Positions 56,728 through 64,000 of a stretch of 64,000 nucleotides of DNA are shown here, in pieces. The stretch comes from Actinopolymorpha sp. NPDC004070. Lineage in GTDB: Bacteria; Actinomycetota; Actinomycetes; Propionibacteriales; Actinopolymorphaceae. The translations under genes were made by a program, and so were the position numbers. The notes under the pieces are model-generated. The model made no database searches, was not told where the DNA came from, and saw only the letters and a list, made by a program, of their open reading frames with translations. The stretch is from positions 124,001-188,000 of the forward strand of contig NZ_JBEXMJ010000003.1 of the NCBI RefSeq assembly GCF_040610475.1, read 5' to 3'. How positions within the stretch are numbered: position 1 is the stretch's first letter; every line of letters begins with the position of its first letter.

Positions 56728-57258
56728 GTGAGCACCGAGACCAGTTCGAACGTGAGCACACAGAGCGCACAGGGCGCGCCGAGCGCGTCGAGCGCACAGG
56801 TCGCACAGATCACCCTCGTACCCATCGGGTACGTCCGCGGTGGTCGACGAGAGATCCGCGACGACAGGTGGGACCAGGAGACGGCGAGGATCGTTCTCGA
56901 CGCCGACCTGCTGGAGCCGTCGGCGACCCAGGGCCTGGTGGCGTTCTCCCACCTCGAGGTGATCTTCCACTTCCACAGGTCGACCCGGGCCAGATCCGGT
57001 GCGGCGCACCCGCGCAGCAACCCGCACTGGCCGCGGGTCGGGATCCTCGCCGACCGTACGCAGCACCGGGTCAACCACCTCGGCGTCTCCCGGTGCGAGC
57101 TGGTCGCGGTGAACGGCCTGGAGCTGACGGTGCGTGGACTGGACGCGGTGGACGATACGCCCGTGCTGGACGTCAAGCCGTACTTCGAGGAGTACGGCCC
57201 GCGCGGCCCGGTCCGGGAGCCGGCCTGGACCCGGCAGCTGATGAGCAGCTACTCCTGA
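56728..57258 (+). CDS. TrmO/TsaA-like SAM-dependent methyltransferase family protein
   Basis: A 176-residue protein. A Ser/Ala/Gln-rich N-terminus of about 28 residues precedes the TsaA-like beta-barrel: LVPIGYVRGGRREIRDDRWD, RSNPHWPRVGILADRT, and the family signature DTPVLDVKPYFEEY. TrmO methylates N6-threonylcarbamoyladenosine at position 37 of tRNAs using SAM. The RSNPHW segment differs from the RPNPIG form of true TrmO, so the substrate may differ. GTG 56728 has TACTCT 8 nt upstream. Confidence 0.8.
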   Translation: MSTETSSNVSTQSAQGAPSASSAQVAQITLVPIGYVRGGRREIRDDRWDQETARIVLDADLLEPSATQGLVAFSHLEVIFHFHRSTRARSGAAHPRSNPHWPRVGILADRTQHRVNHLGVSRCELVAVNGLELTVRGLDAVDDTPVLDVKPYFEEYGPRGPVREPAWTRQLMSSYS

Positions 57259-57304
57259 CCGGCTACTCCTGACCGGCTGCTACTGACCGGCTTCTACTGA
57301 CCGG
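57249..57304 (+). repeat. 14-bp tandem repeat spanning the TrmO-like stop codon, four units
   Basis: Units are 57249-57262 and 57263-57276 (both CTACTCCTGACCGG), 57277-57290 and 57291-57304 (CTTCTACTGACCGG). Each contains TGA at the same place; the one in the first unit (57256-57258) is the gene's stop. The unit length is not a multiple of three. Confidence 0.85.
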
Positions 57305-57329
57305 TCGCTCCTACGACCCCAGGGGCGCC

Positions 57330-58028
57330 TCAGAACGTCCGCCACCACAGGTTGACGGCGTAGTCGACCTCGACACCGGTGTGTTCGGCGATCACGCGTT
57401 CGGCCACCTCGGGCCGGAACTCGATCCGGACCACCGCCTCGAAGTCGGCCCGCCGGTCGAACCTCCACCGGATGTCCAGCGGCGTCCGCTCCCAGCCGCG
57501 CACGGTCCAGAAGCGTTGCACCGCTTCCGGGTCGTACGCCGGGAACGCCGCCCGGAACCACCCGCCGAACGTACTCCGCGTGGCGTCGTTGTCGATCACG
57601 AACGCCGCCCCGCCCCGCCGGACCACCCGGGACAGCTCGGCCAGCCCCGGCTCGCATCCGGGCCCGAAGAAGTACGCCCAGCGCGCGTGCACCACGTCGA
57701 CGGAGGCGTCCGGTACGGGCAGTGCCTGCGCCGACCCCTGCCGTACCTCGACGTTGGCCAGCCCCGCGCAGCGCCGGCGGGCCTGCTCGGCCAGGCCGCG
57801 GTGCGGCTCGACGCCGATCACTCCCGCGGCCTCGGCGGCGAACCGTGGCAGGTGGTAGCCGGTGCCGCAGCCCACGTCGAGGACCCGCGCGCCGCCCCAG
57901 GTACGGCGTTCGGACATCGCGCGTTCGAGTACGCCGTCGGGGTCGACCGCGGAGTTTTCGAGCTCGTACGTCGCGGGGTTGTTCCAGATGTTGGGGCTCG
58001 GGGTGGCGCCGGTGGTGATGCGGGGCAC
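57330..58028 (-). CDS. Class I SAM-dependent methyltransferase
   Basis: A 232-residue Rossmann methyltransferase. SAM motif I is VLDVGCGTGYHLPRFA, with VIGVEPHRGLAEQARRRC as motif II and VDVVHARWAYFFGPG as motif III/IV. Small-molecule type (UbiE-like); the substrate is unknown. GTG 58028 has TAGCCT 7 nt upstream, inside a 13-bp repeat array that also spans the stop of the gene before it. The two minus-strand genes are 36 nt apart. Confidence 0.88.
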   Translation of the reverse strand: MPRITTGATPSPNIWNNPATYELENSAVDPDGVLERAMSERRTWGGARVLDVGCGTGYHLPRFAAEAAGVIGVEPHRGLAEQARRRCAGLANVEVRQGSAQALPVPDASVDVVHARWAYFFGPGCEPGLAELSRVVRRGGAAFVIDNDATRSTFGGWFRAAFPAYDPEAVQRFWTVRGWERTPLDIRWRFDRRADFEAVVRIEFRPEVAERVIAEHTGVEVDYAVNLWWRTF

Positions 58029-58031
58029 ACC

Positions 58032-58070
58032 CCGGAGGCTACGACAGCGCCCTACGACCGGACCCTACGA
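58032..58070 (-). repeat. 13-bp tandem repeat spanning a stop codon and a -10 box, three units
   Basis: Reading the minus strand, units are TCGTAGGGTCCGG (58070-58058), TCGTAGGGCGCTG (58057-58045) and TCGTAGCCTCCGG (58044-58032). The first holds the TAG stop of the cysteine-rich gene (58067-58065); the third holds the TAGCCT box before the methyltransferase. Confidence 0.75.
58036..58041 (-). promoter_or_regulatory. -10-like hexamer, possible leaderless promoter
   Basis: On the minus strand TAGCCT ends 7 nt before GTG 58028. Confidence 0.4.
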
Positions 58071-58895
58071 CGGGGCCCTGTCGGCCGGCGGCTGCTGGGT
58101 GGAGGGGAGCTTGCGAGGCCGCTTGCCCGAGCCCTTCGCCCGCTCCTTCACCCGCTCGGGGTCGGCGGGGTGGCGCGCGACCGGACGCTTGGTGGCCAGG
58201 TGCGCCTCGCAGTGCTTGGCCAGCTCGTCGTAGGCCTCCTGGCCGAGCAGCTCGACCAGCTCGGCGCGGCTGTTGAGGTAGACCGGCTCGGGCGCGTTGT
58301 GCGCCTCGGTGTTGCCGGTGCAGTACCACTCGAAGTCGTGTCCGCCCGGACCCCAGCCGCGGCGGTCGTACTCGGTGATCGTGACCTCGGTGTACGTCGT
58401 GCCGTCGGTCAGCTCGACGTCGCGGTAGAGCCGCCGGATCGGCAGCTGCCAGCACACGTCGGGCTTGGTCTTCAGCGGGTGGACCCCGATGCGCAGGGCG
58501 TACCGGTGCAGCGCACAACCGGTGCCGCCGGCGAAGCCCTCGCGGTTGTGGAAGATGCACGCTCCGTCGACGACCCGGGTCTTGCGGTCGCCGTCCTCGT
58601 CGAGTTCGACGAAGCCGCCCCGGCGCCCCTCGGCGCGGTACTGCCAGTCCTCGGCGGTGAGCTTCTTGGCGTAGCCGCGCACGCGCTTCTCGTCCGCCTT
58701 GTCGGCGAAATGCGCACCAAGTACGCAGCATCCGGCATCCGGCTCGTCGTGGAAGATGCCGGGACAGCCGGCGCCGAAGATGCAGTTGTACCGGGACGTC
58801 AGCCAGGTCAGGTCGGCGCGGACTACCTGGTCGGCGTCCGCCGGGTCGGGGAACTCCACCCACGCGCGGGGAAAGTCGAGTGATACCTCGGGCAC
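58065..58895 (-). CDS. Conserved cysteine-rich protein, possible metal-cluster protein
   Basis: A 276-residue protein. Nine or so cysteines are spread over residues 38-225: [54 protein letters not shown] and KHCEAHL. The spacing recalls YkgJ/DUF3109-type proteins thought to bind zinc or an iron-sulfur cluster, but I am not certain of the family. There is no signal peptide. The C-terminal 35 residues are Lys/Arg/Pro-rich. GTG 58895 has TAGGGT 7 nt upstream; it is divergent from ppx. Confidence 0.7.
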   Translation of the reverse strand: MPEVSLDFPRAWVEFPDPADADQVVRADLTWLTSRYNCIFGAGCPGIFHDEPDAGCCVLGAHFADKADEKRVRGYAKKLTAEDWQYRAEGRRGGFVELDEDGDRKTRVVDGACIFHNREGFAGGTGCALHRYALRIGVHPLKTKPDVCWQLPIRRLYRDVELTDGTTYTEVTITEYDRRGWGPGGHDFEWYCTGNTEAHNAPEPVYLNSRAELVELLGQEAYDELAKHCEAHLATKRPVARHPADPERVKERAKGSGKRPRKLPSTQQPPADRAPS

Positions 58896-58902
58896 GCCCG
58901 GA

Positions 58903-58908
58903 ACCCTA
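58903..58908 (-). promoter_or_regulatory. -10-like hexamer, possible leaderless promoter
   Basis: On the minus strand TAGGGT ends 7 nt before GTG 58895. Confidence 0.45.
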
Positions 58909-59067
58909 CGCCCCGGCGGGTGCGTCCCGTGGGACCCCCGGGGAATCGACCACGCGGGCGGAGTGTCGGGGTCTCACCTCGGGTCGGCCCGGGCCATTCC
59001 GGGCCACGCTCGGGGCGTACGTACCGAATTGTGTCGGACACGGCGAGAGTCGATGCCCGCCAACCGG

Positions 59068-59073
59068 TAGCGT
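59068..59073 (+). promoter_or_regulatory. -10-like hexamer, possible leaderless promoter
   Basis: TAGCGT ends 6 nt before ATG 59080. Confidence 0.45.
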
Positions 59074-59079
59074 CGGGGC

Positions 59080-60021
59080 ATGCGGCTCGGTGTACTCGAC
59101 GTGGGCTCCAACACCGTCCACCTGCTGGTGGTGGACGCGCGACCGGGCGCCCGGCCGCTGCCCGCCTACTCCCACAAGACCGAACTCCGGCTCGCCGAGC
59201 ATCTCGACGACGACGGCGCGATCTCGCCCGGGGGCGTGTCCGCGCTGGAGGAGCTGGTCGGTGAGGCGCTGGAGATCGGCGAGGACAAGGGCTGCCAGTC
59301 CGTGCTCGCCTTCGCCACCTCGGCGGTCCGGGAGGCCACCAACGGCGAGGAGGTGCTGGCCTCGGTGGACGCGTCCACCGGCGTCCACCTCGGCGTCCTC
59401 AGCGGCGACCAGGAGGCCCGGCTGACGTTCCTCGCCGTACGCCGGTGGTTCGGCTGGTCCTCCCGGCGGCTGCTGGTCCTCGACATCGGCGGCGGCTCCC
59501 TGGAGATCGCCACCGGCGTGGACGAGGACCCCGACGCCGCGCTGTCGGTGCCGCTCGGCGCCGGCCGGCTGACCCGCGGCTGGTTCACCTCCGACCCGCC
59601 TGCGCGGAGCGAGGTGAAGGAGCTGCGGAAGTACGCCCGCGCGGAGATCGCGAAGTACGCCGGCCAGGTGCTGAGGTTCGGTGCGCCCGATCACGTGGTG
59701 GGTACGTCCAAGACCTTCCGGCAGCTCGCCCGCGTCTGTGGCGCGGCACCCTCCGCCGAGGGCCCCTATGTCAAGCGAACCTTGACACGGGAGGTTCTGC
59801 ACCAGTGGATACCCAAGCTGGCCGCGATGCGCAGCTCCGAGCGCGCCCAGCTGCCCGGTGTCTCGGCCGGTCGCGCTCCGCAGTTGCTGGCCGGCGCCCT
59901 GGTGGCCGAGGCCGCGATGGACATCCTCGAGGTGGAGGAGCTGGAGATCTGCCCCTGGGCGCTTCGCGAGGGAGTGATCCTGCGCCACCTCGACACCATG
60001 CCGCCGGAGGACTTCGCGTGA
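59080..60021 (+). CDS. Ppx/GppA phosphatase family protein
   Basis: A 313-residue ASKHA-fold phosphatase of the short actinobacterial type, lacking the C-terminal HD domain of E. coli Ppx. It shows [18 protein letters not shown], the catalytic Glu region around [11 protein letters not shown], and the second phosphate loop [13 protein letters not shown]. It probably hydrolyses polyphosphate or pppGpp. It begins a run of plus-strand genes with the kinase and the sugar isomerase. Confidence 0.9.
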   Translation: MRLGVLDVGSNTVHLLVVDARPGARPLPAYSHKTELRLAEHLDDDGAISPGGVSALEELVGEALEIGEDKGCQSVLAFATSAVREATNGEEVLASVDASTGVHLGVLSGDQEARLTFLAVRRWFGWSSRRLLVLDIGGGSLEIATGVDEDPDAALSVPLGAGRLTRGWFTSDPPARSEVKELRKYARAEIAKYAGQVLRFGAPDHVVGTSKTFRQLARVCGAAPSAEGPYVKRTLTREVLHQWIPKLAAMRSSERAQLPGVSAGRAPQLLAGALVAEAAMDILEVEELEICPWALREGVILRHLDTMPPEDFA

Positions 60022-60068
60022 CCGGAACTTTTCGGTGAACGGGCCGCTCCGGTGAGCGGGCCCGTCCG
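60018..60068 (+). repeat. 17-bp degenerate tandem repeat linking the ppx stop and the next start
   Basis: Units are 60018-60034, 60035-60051 and 60052-60068, all beginning GTGA and ending in CG with the pattern GTGAnCGGnnCnnTnCG. The TGA of the first is the Ppx/GppA stop; the GTG of the third is the start of the next gene. Confidence 0.65.
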
Positions 60069-61089
60069 GCTGGCCGTCGACGGCGGCCAGACGAGGCTGC
60101 GAATGGGCCTGCTCGCTGATACGGACGACGCCGCTGCCACCGACAACGGTGGCGCCGGTGAACCCGCCGCGGCACCGACGTTCGCCGAGCAGGTCTCGGT
60201 TCCGGGGTTCCAGTGGACGCTGGGGGAGGACCCGGTCGAGCAGCAGTGCCGCCGGGTGGAGGCCGCCTGGGAGGCGCTGGGCCGGCCCGCACCGGTCGAC
60301 GTGGTGGCCCTCGGCCTGGCCGGCGGCGCGTCGGACCCGGACAGCCGGCGCCGGCTCGCGCCGCTGGTGGCACGCCGGCTCGGTGCCCCCCGCGTGCTCC
60401 TCACCGGTGACGACGTGACCACCCATCTCGGCGTGCTCGCCGGCGCTCCCGGTGTGGTGATCGCCGCGGGCACCGGCGTGGCCTGCCTCGCGGTCACCGC
60501 CGGCGGCGAACTCCTCAACGTCGACGGGCTGGGCTACCTGTTCGGCGATGCCGGCGGCGGTTTCTCGATCGGGCTGGCCGGGATGCGCGCGGCGCTGGAG
60601 GGCTACGAGGGCCGCGGGCCGGCGACCGTGCTCACCGAGCGCGCCGAGCGCCTGGTCGGCTCGCCCCTGCGGCTGGCGATCAAGCGGTGGTACGCCTCGC
60701 CGTCACTGGTCGCCGACGTCGCGGCGTTCTCCGCGCAGGTCACCCAGGCGGCCGGGCCGCCCGACGGCGACCCGGTGGCCCGGAGCCTGTGCCTGCGGGC
60801 CGGCCGGGACCTCGGCACGAGCGCGGCCACCGCGGCTCGCCGGGCGTTCCCGGACGCACCCGCGGGAAGCGTGCCGGTGTCCTGGGCGGGTGGCGTACTC
60901 GGGGCGCCGGTCGTCTTCGAGGCGTTCGCCGCCGAACTGGCCGCGTCCTGCCCGCCGGCCGCGCTGCGGACCCCGGCGGGCGGCTCGATGACCGGCGCCG
61001 CCCGGCTGGCCGCCGGAAGTGACGTACCCCACCTGGCCGGCGTGGTGACCCACAGCGCGGTGGCACGCCCCGGCCCCGCCGGGTCATGA
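60052..61089 (+). CDS. BadF/BadG/BcrA/BcrD-type ATPase, probable amino-sugar kinase
   Basis: A 345-residue ASKHA-fold protein. Phosphate loops are VRLAVDGGQTRLRMGLL and VIAAGTGVACLAV, with GYLFGDAGGGFSIGL after them, the arrangement of N-acetylglucosamine kinases in this superfamily rather than of benzoyl-CoA reductase activators, which need an Fe-S cysteine pair absent here. It therefore probably phosphorylates a sugar or amino sugar. GTG 60052 is the third GTGA of the local 17-bp repeat; no Shine-Dalgarno sequence is clear. Confidence 0.82.
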   Translation: MSGPVRLAVDGGQTRLRMGLLADTDDAAATDNGGAGEPAAAPTFAEQVSVPGFQWTLGEDPVEQQCRRVEAAWEALGRPAPVDVVALGLAGGASDPDSRRRLAPLVARRLGAPRVLLTGDDVTTHLGVLAGAPGVVIAAGTGVACLAVTAGGELLNVDGLGYLFGDAGGGFSIGLAGMRAALEGYEGRGPATVLTERAERLVGSPLRLAIKRWYASPSLVADVAAFSAQVTQAAGPPDGDPVARSLCLRAGRDLGTSAATAARRAFPDAPAGSVPVSWAGGVLGAPVVFEAFAAELAASCPPAALRTPAGGSMTGAARLAAGSDVPHLAGVVTHSAVARPGPAGS

Positions 61090-61134
61090 CCGCGCGGCCC
61101 GGGTGATCACCGGAGCGGACGTCAGGTGATCACC
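61082..61134. promoter_or_regulatory. Cluster of three 10-bp palindromes
   Basis: GGTCATGACC (61082-61091) and two copies of GGTGATCACC (61102-61111, 61125-61134). The latter two are extended to 12 identical bases and lie 23 bp apart, about two helical turns. They are 53-105 nt upstream of the box at 61187, a position suited to an activator. The first overlaps the kinase stop codon. Confidence 0.5.
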
Positions 61135-61186
61135 GGGTATTCGCCGGGCAATCCGCACTCGGCGCGTCGGCGAACGACGCGAGCCG

Positions 61187-61192
61187 TACGCT
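61187..61192 (+). promoter_or_regulatory. -10-like hexamer, possible leaderless promoter
   Basis: TACGCT ends 7 nt before GTG 61200. Confidence 0.45.
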
Positions 61193-61199
61193 GGGGGCC

Positions 61200-62141
61200 G
61201 TGCAGCCCGTTGTGCCCTCGACCCACGTGCGCGGCAAGGACGCCGTCGTGCGCGTGCCGGACGCCCGGATCGCCCTGTCCACGGCATCGGTCTATCCGGA
61301 GTCGACGGCCACCGCGTTCGAGCTGGCCGCCCGGCTCGGGTTCGACGGGGTGGAGGTCATGGTGGGCGCCGACCCGCTGAGCCAGGACGTCGACGCGCTG
61401 CGCCGGATCAGCGACTACCACCAGGTGCCGATCGTGTCGATCCACGCGCCCACCCTGCTCATCACGCAGCGGGTCTGGGGCACCGATCCCTGGGGCAAGA
61501 TCGACCGCAGTGCCGAGGCCGCCAAGGCACTGGGGGCGTCCACGGTGGTCGTGCACCCGCCGTTTCGCTGGCAGCGCGACTACGCCCGCGACTTCGTGGG
61601 CGGGATCGCCCGGCGCCAGGCCGAGTCCGGGGTCAGCCTCGCCGTGGAGAACATGTTCCCGTGGAAGGCCGCGGGCCAGGGTGTCCAGGCCTACCTGCCG
61701 GGCTGGGATCCGCGCGACTTCGACTACGCCGAGGTGACGCTCGACCTGTCCCACACCGCGACCGCCGGCGTGGACGCGTACCAGATGGCGTACGACCTCG
61801 GCGACCGCCTCACCCACATCCACCTCGCCGACGGCAGCGGCTCCAACAAGGACGAGCACCTGGTGCCCGGCCGCGGCAGCCAGCGGTGTTCGGACGTGCT
61901 CGAGCTCCTCGCCTGCCGCGGCTTCACCGGCAGCATCGTGCTGGAGGTCAACACCCGCAAGGCCACCGGACGGTCGGAGCGGGAGGCCGACCTGGTGGAG
62001 GCGCTGGCGTTCGCCCGGCTGAGCTTCGCCGCACCGGTGGTTCCGTCGTACGCCGTGACCGCCGACGGCACGATCGAGGCCGTCGCGCCGCAGCCGTCCG
62101 GCGGCGAGAGCACGTCCGGCGCGTCCGGCACCTCCGGCTGA
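61200..62141 (+). CDS. Sugar phosphate isomerase/epimerase family protein
   Basis: A 313-residue xylose-isomerase-like TIM barrel. Metal-binding residues are visible in VSIHAPT (His), TVVVHPPF (His), SLAVENMFP (Glu), [10 protein letters not shown] (Asp and His), LTHIHLADG and [10 protein letters not shown] (late Glu). These enzymes isomerise or epimerise sugars and inosose-type compounds. It usually follows ppx in actinobacteria. The last 15 residues are Gly/Ser/Thr-rich. Two palindromes upstream suggest specific regulation. Confidence 0.88.
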   Translation: MQPVVPSTHVRGKDAVVRVPDARIALSTASVYPESTATAFELAARLGFDGVEVMVGADPLSQDVDALRRISDYHQVPIVSIHAPTLLITQRVWGTDPWGKIDRSAEAAKALGASTVVVHPPFRWQRDYARDFVGGIARRQAESGVSLAVENMFPWKAAGQGVQAYLPGWDPRDFDYAEVTLDLSHTATAGVDAYQMAYDLGDRLTHIHLADGSGSNKDEHLVPGRGSQRCSDVLELLACRGFTGSIVLEVNTRKATGRSEREADLVEALAFARLSFAAPVVPSYAVTADGTIEAVAPQPSGGESTSGASGTSG

Positions 62142-62359
62142 CCCGCGCCCCCGGCGGGTTCGCGTCTTCCGGCGGTCTCGTCCCGGGATGGATCCGGGGA
62201 GCACGCGGCGCGCCCGCGGATCCGATCGCCCCATGAGATCCGCATGAGATCCCGTCACGGGGCCCGCGTCGTACGGAAGTGTCCGATGACGCGATAAGTC
62301 GTACAGCTTCGGCTATTGCCCCGAACCCACCCAGGCCGCACGCTGTGGGCACATCGAGG

Positions 62360-62387
62360 CACGCCCCGAGCTTCGCGCCGGGGCGTG
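62360..62387. other. Hairpin in the leader of the SGNH hydrolase gene
   Basis: Perfect 9-bp arms CACGCCCCG (62360-62368) and CGGGGCGTG (62379-62387) lie 35 nt before ATG 62423. It could stabilise the mRNA, attenuate transcription or end the isomerase transcript; no T-run follows. Confidence 0.4.
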
Positions 62388-62422
62388 ACCCGTGACCTGC
62401 GGGCGGCAAAGGGGTCCGGGAC

Positions 62423-63247
62423 ATGAACGTCGTACGGCGGCGGCTGCGTACCCTCGTGGTGCTGTTGGGATTCGCGTCCGGATCCGTGGTGTTCGCCGCG
62501 CCGGCGCAGGCGGCACCGCCGACGTACGCCGCGCTCGGGGACTCCTACTCCTCCGGGCTCGGCACCCGTTCCTACTATCCGGACAGCGGATCCTGCTACC
62601 GCTCGCCGTACAGCTATCCCGTCCTGGACGCGGCCCGGATCGGCGCCAGGTTGACGTTCCTCGCTTGCTCGGGCGCGACCGTCGCGGGGGTGCGCAGCCA
62701 GGTCGGGCGCATCCCATCCGGTGCGACGCTGGTGACCGTCACCGCCGGCGGCAACGACGCGGGCTTCGGCAACGTGCTGTTGCGGTGCGCGCTGCCGTGG
62801 CCGCTGACCTGCTGGGACCAGATCGACCACGCGAACACCGTCATCCGCACGGTTCTGCCGGCTCGGCTGGACGGGTTGTACGCCGCGATCCGGGCGGCCG
62901 CCCCGCGAGCCCGGGTGCTGGTGGTCGGCTACCCGCGGCTGTTCAACGGGCGTGAGTGCAATCTCGCGTCCCGTATCAGTTCCAGCGAGCAGCGTGCGCT
63001 GAACGCCACCGCGGACCTGCTGGCGGCGACGATCGCGGCGCGGGCGGCCGCGCACGGGTTCGCCTACGCCGACGCGAGAGGGCCGTTCACCGGGCACTCG
63101 GTGTGCGCGGACGCGGAGTGGATCAACGGTCTGTCCAACCCGATCGCCGAGTCCTACCACCCGAACCGGCCCGGCCAGCGCGGCTACGCCGACCTGGTGG
63201 GACCCGCGTTGAACCGTCTCGCCGGCAGCCGCCGGAGCCGGGTCTGA
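62423..63247 (+). CDS. Secreted SGNH/GDSL-family esterase or lipase
   Basis: A 274-residue protein. A Sec signal (RRRLRTLVVLLGFASGSVVF, cleavage after APAQA at about residue 31) precedes an SGNH hydrolase domain: nucleophile Ser in ALGDSYSSG, the oxyanion Gly, Asn in TVTAGGNDAGF, and a catalytic His in SYHPNRPGQ. Six cysteines in the mature part fit the three disulfides of the Streptomyces-type extracellular esterases. It is probably secreted and cuts ester bonds of lipids or plant polymers. The 281-bp upstream region has a hairpin. Confidence 0.92.
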   Translation: MNVVRRRLRTLVVLLGFASGSVVFAAPAQAAPPTYAALGDSYSSGLGTRSYYPDSGSCYRSPYSYPVLDAARIGARLTFLACSGATVAGVRSQVGRIPSGATLVTVTAGGNDAGFGNVLLRCALPWPLTCWDQIDHANTVIRTVLPARLDGLYAAIRAAAPRARVLVVGYPRLFNGRECNLASRISSSEQRALNATADLLAATIAARAAAHGFAYADARGPFTGHSVCADAEWINGLSNPIAESYHPNRPGQRGYADLVGPALNRLAGSRRSRV

Positions 63248-63279
63248 GCGATCGGCTCCGGCCGGCCCGGCACACGTGA

Positions 63280-63322
63280 GGGGCCGCCGCGGGACGTCGA
63301 CCGGACGTCCCGCGGCGGCCCC
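63280..63322. terminator. Bidirectional hairpin terminator
   Basis: A perfect 19-bp stem (63280-63298 and 63304-63322) with a GACCG loop, the longest in the window, lies between convergent genes. Confidence 0.88.
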
Positions 63323-63357
63323 GGCCCCCCCTCGTGTGGTCGCTCGGCCGTGTTTCT

Positions 63358-64000
63358 TCACCGGCGGGTGGAGGGGAACTGCTCCTCCTCGGTCGAACCG
63401 GTGAGTGCGGTCGTCGCCGACTGCGGCGAGATGGCCGTGCTCACCAGGTCGAAGTAACCGGTGCCCACCTCGCGCTGGTGCCGGGTGGCGGTGTAGCCGT
63501 CACGTTCGGCGGCGAACTCGCGTTCCTGCAGGGCGACGTACGCCGTCATGCCGTCGCGGGCGTATCCCTTGGCGAGGTCGAACATCGACTCGTTCAGGGC
63601 GTGGAACCCGGCCAGTGTGATGAACTGGAACGCGTACCCCATCTCGCCCAGCTCGCGCTGGAACTTCGCGATCGTCCCGTCGTCGAGGTGCTGTTTCCAG
63701 TTGAACGACGGCGAGCAGTTGTAGGCGAGCATCTGGTCCGGGTACTCCGCCTTGATCGCCTCGGCGAACTCCCGCGCCACGTCCAGGTCCGGCTTGGACG
63801 TCTCCATCCACAGCAGGTCGGAGTACGGCGCGTAGGCGAGGCCACGGGACACGCACGCCGCCAACCCGTTGTTGACGCGGTAGAAGCCCTCCGCGGTCCG
63901 GTCACCGGTGACGAACACCCGGTCGCGTTCGTCGACGTCGCTGGTCACCAGCGTCGCCGCCTGGGCGTCGGTCCGTGCGATGATCAGTGACGGCACGCCG
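63358..64000 (-). CDS. aceA: Isocitrate lyase, C-terminal part (cut by window edge)
   Basis: The last 214 residues or so of isocitrate lyase, which splits isocitrate to glyoxylate and succinate in the glyoxylate shunt. Visible family blocks are [47 protein letters not shown] and the C-terminal [21 protein letters not shown]. The catalytic KKCGH motif would be encoded beyond the right edge. The frame stays open to the last base. Confidence 0.95.
   Translation of the reverse strand, partial: GVPSLIIARTDAQAATLVTSDVDERDRVFVTGDRTAEGFYRVNNGLAACVSRGLAYAPYSDLLWMETSKPDLDVAREFAEAIKAEYPDQMLAYNCSPSFNWKQHLDDGTIAKFQRELGEMGYAFQFITLAGFHALNESMFDLAKGYARDGMTAYVALQEREFAAERDGYTATRHQREVGTGYFDLVSTAISPQSATTALTGSTEEEQFPSTRR

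Noticed and set aside
62142..62422. A riboswitch before the SGNH hydrolase gene
   Set aside because: A CCCGAACCC stretch near 62320 and a hairpin at 62360 caught the eye, but the rest of the ydaO consensus is missing.

Overview
The window is very GC-rich double-stranded DNA (roughly 70% or more GC by eye) with coding third positions almost always G or C, many GTG starts, an Lsr2 nucleoid protein, an orphan nuoD, DUF3180, DUF2342 and DUF5302 proteins and a ClgR-type site. Together these point to an actinobacterium, probably a soil or filamentous type in or near the Nocardioides/Actinopolymorpha/Streptomyces breadth; I cannot name the genus. I see 58 supported protein genes plus one doubtful one, and no rRNA, tRNA, CRISPR array, prophage or insertion sequence.

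Layout. 1-9.4 kb: assorted genes (a RidA-like protein, DUF5302, an SRPBCC protein, VKOR, DUF1707, a solitary cytochrome oxidase subunit I, an Eis-type acetyltransferase, a PhyH dioxygenase, an NlpC/P60 hydrolase). 9.4-24 kb: the conserved actinobacterial block SAM hydrolase, ppa, dacB, DUF2342 protease, tilS, hpt, ftsH, folE, then folP and folB-folK-DUF3180, interrupted by a DUF2795 protein and a secreted esterase. 24-29 kb: a membrane protein with a histone-like tail, orphan nuoD, two bacterial PH-domain proteins and a MidA-type methyltransferase. 29-36.4 kb: an accessory module of two-component system, ABC transporter and two DUF1707-DUF4190 proteins. 36.6-44.4 kb: coaX, STAS protein, GDPD, lysS, lsr2, clpC. 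44.5-56.5 kb: the genome-maintenance genes mutY, disA and radA interleaved with carbohydrate genes (a Tat-secreted family 8 polysaccharide lyase, a Gfo/Idh/MocA oxidoreductase and a family 78 rhamnosidase). 56.7-64 kb: a TrmO-like protein, a methyltransferase, a cysteine-rich protein, Ppx/GppA, a BadF-type kinase, a sugar phosphate isomerase, a secreted SGNH hydrolase and the 3' part of isocitrate lyase.

How the genes work together. FolE, FolP, FolB and FolK supply most of tetrahydrofolate synthesis; TilS, LysS and Hpt serve translation and purine salvage; FtsH and ClpC are proteolysis hubs; DisA makes c-di-AMP; DacB and the NlpC/P60 protein trim peptidoglycan. Convergent gene ends are mostly closed by long perfect hairpins (listed).

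No clearly new defence or biosynthetic system is visible. The strongest unexplained structure is non-coding. First, short degenerate tandem arrays (11-17 bp units) fill at least nine intergenic gaps, and in five of them the first unit contains the stop codon of the upstream gene. Second, about fifteen genes have a TAnnnT hexamer 6-8 nt before the start codon, which suggests widespread leaderless transcription. A cluster of 10-bp palindromes before the sugar isomerase gene, a ClgR-type motif before clpC, and a membrane-anchored Ala/Lys/Glu-rich protein are also worth checking.
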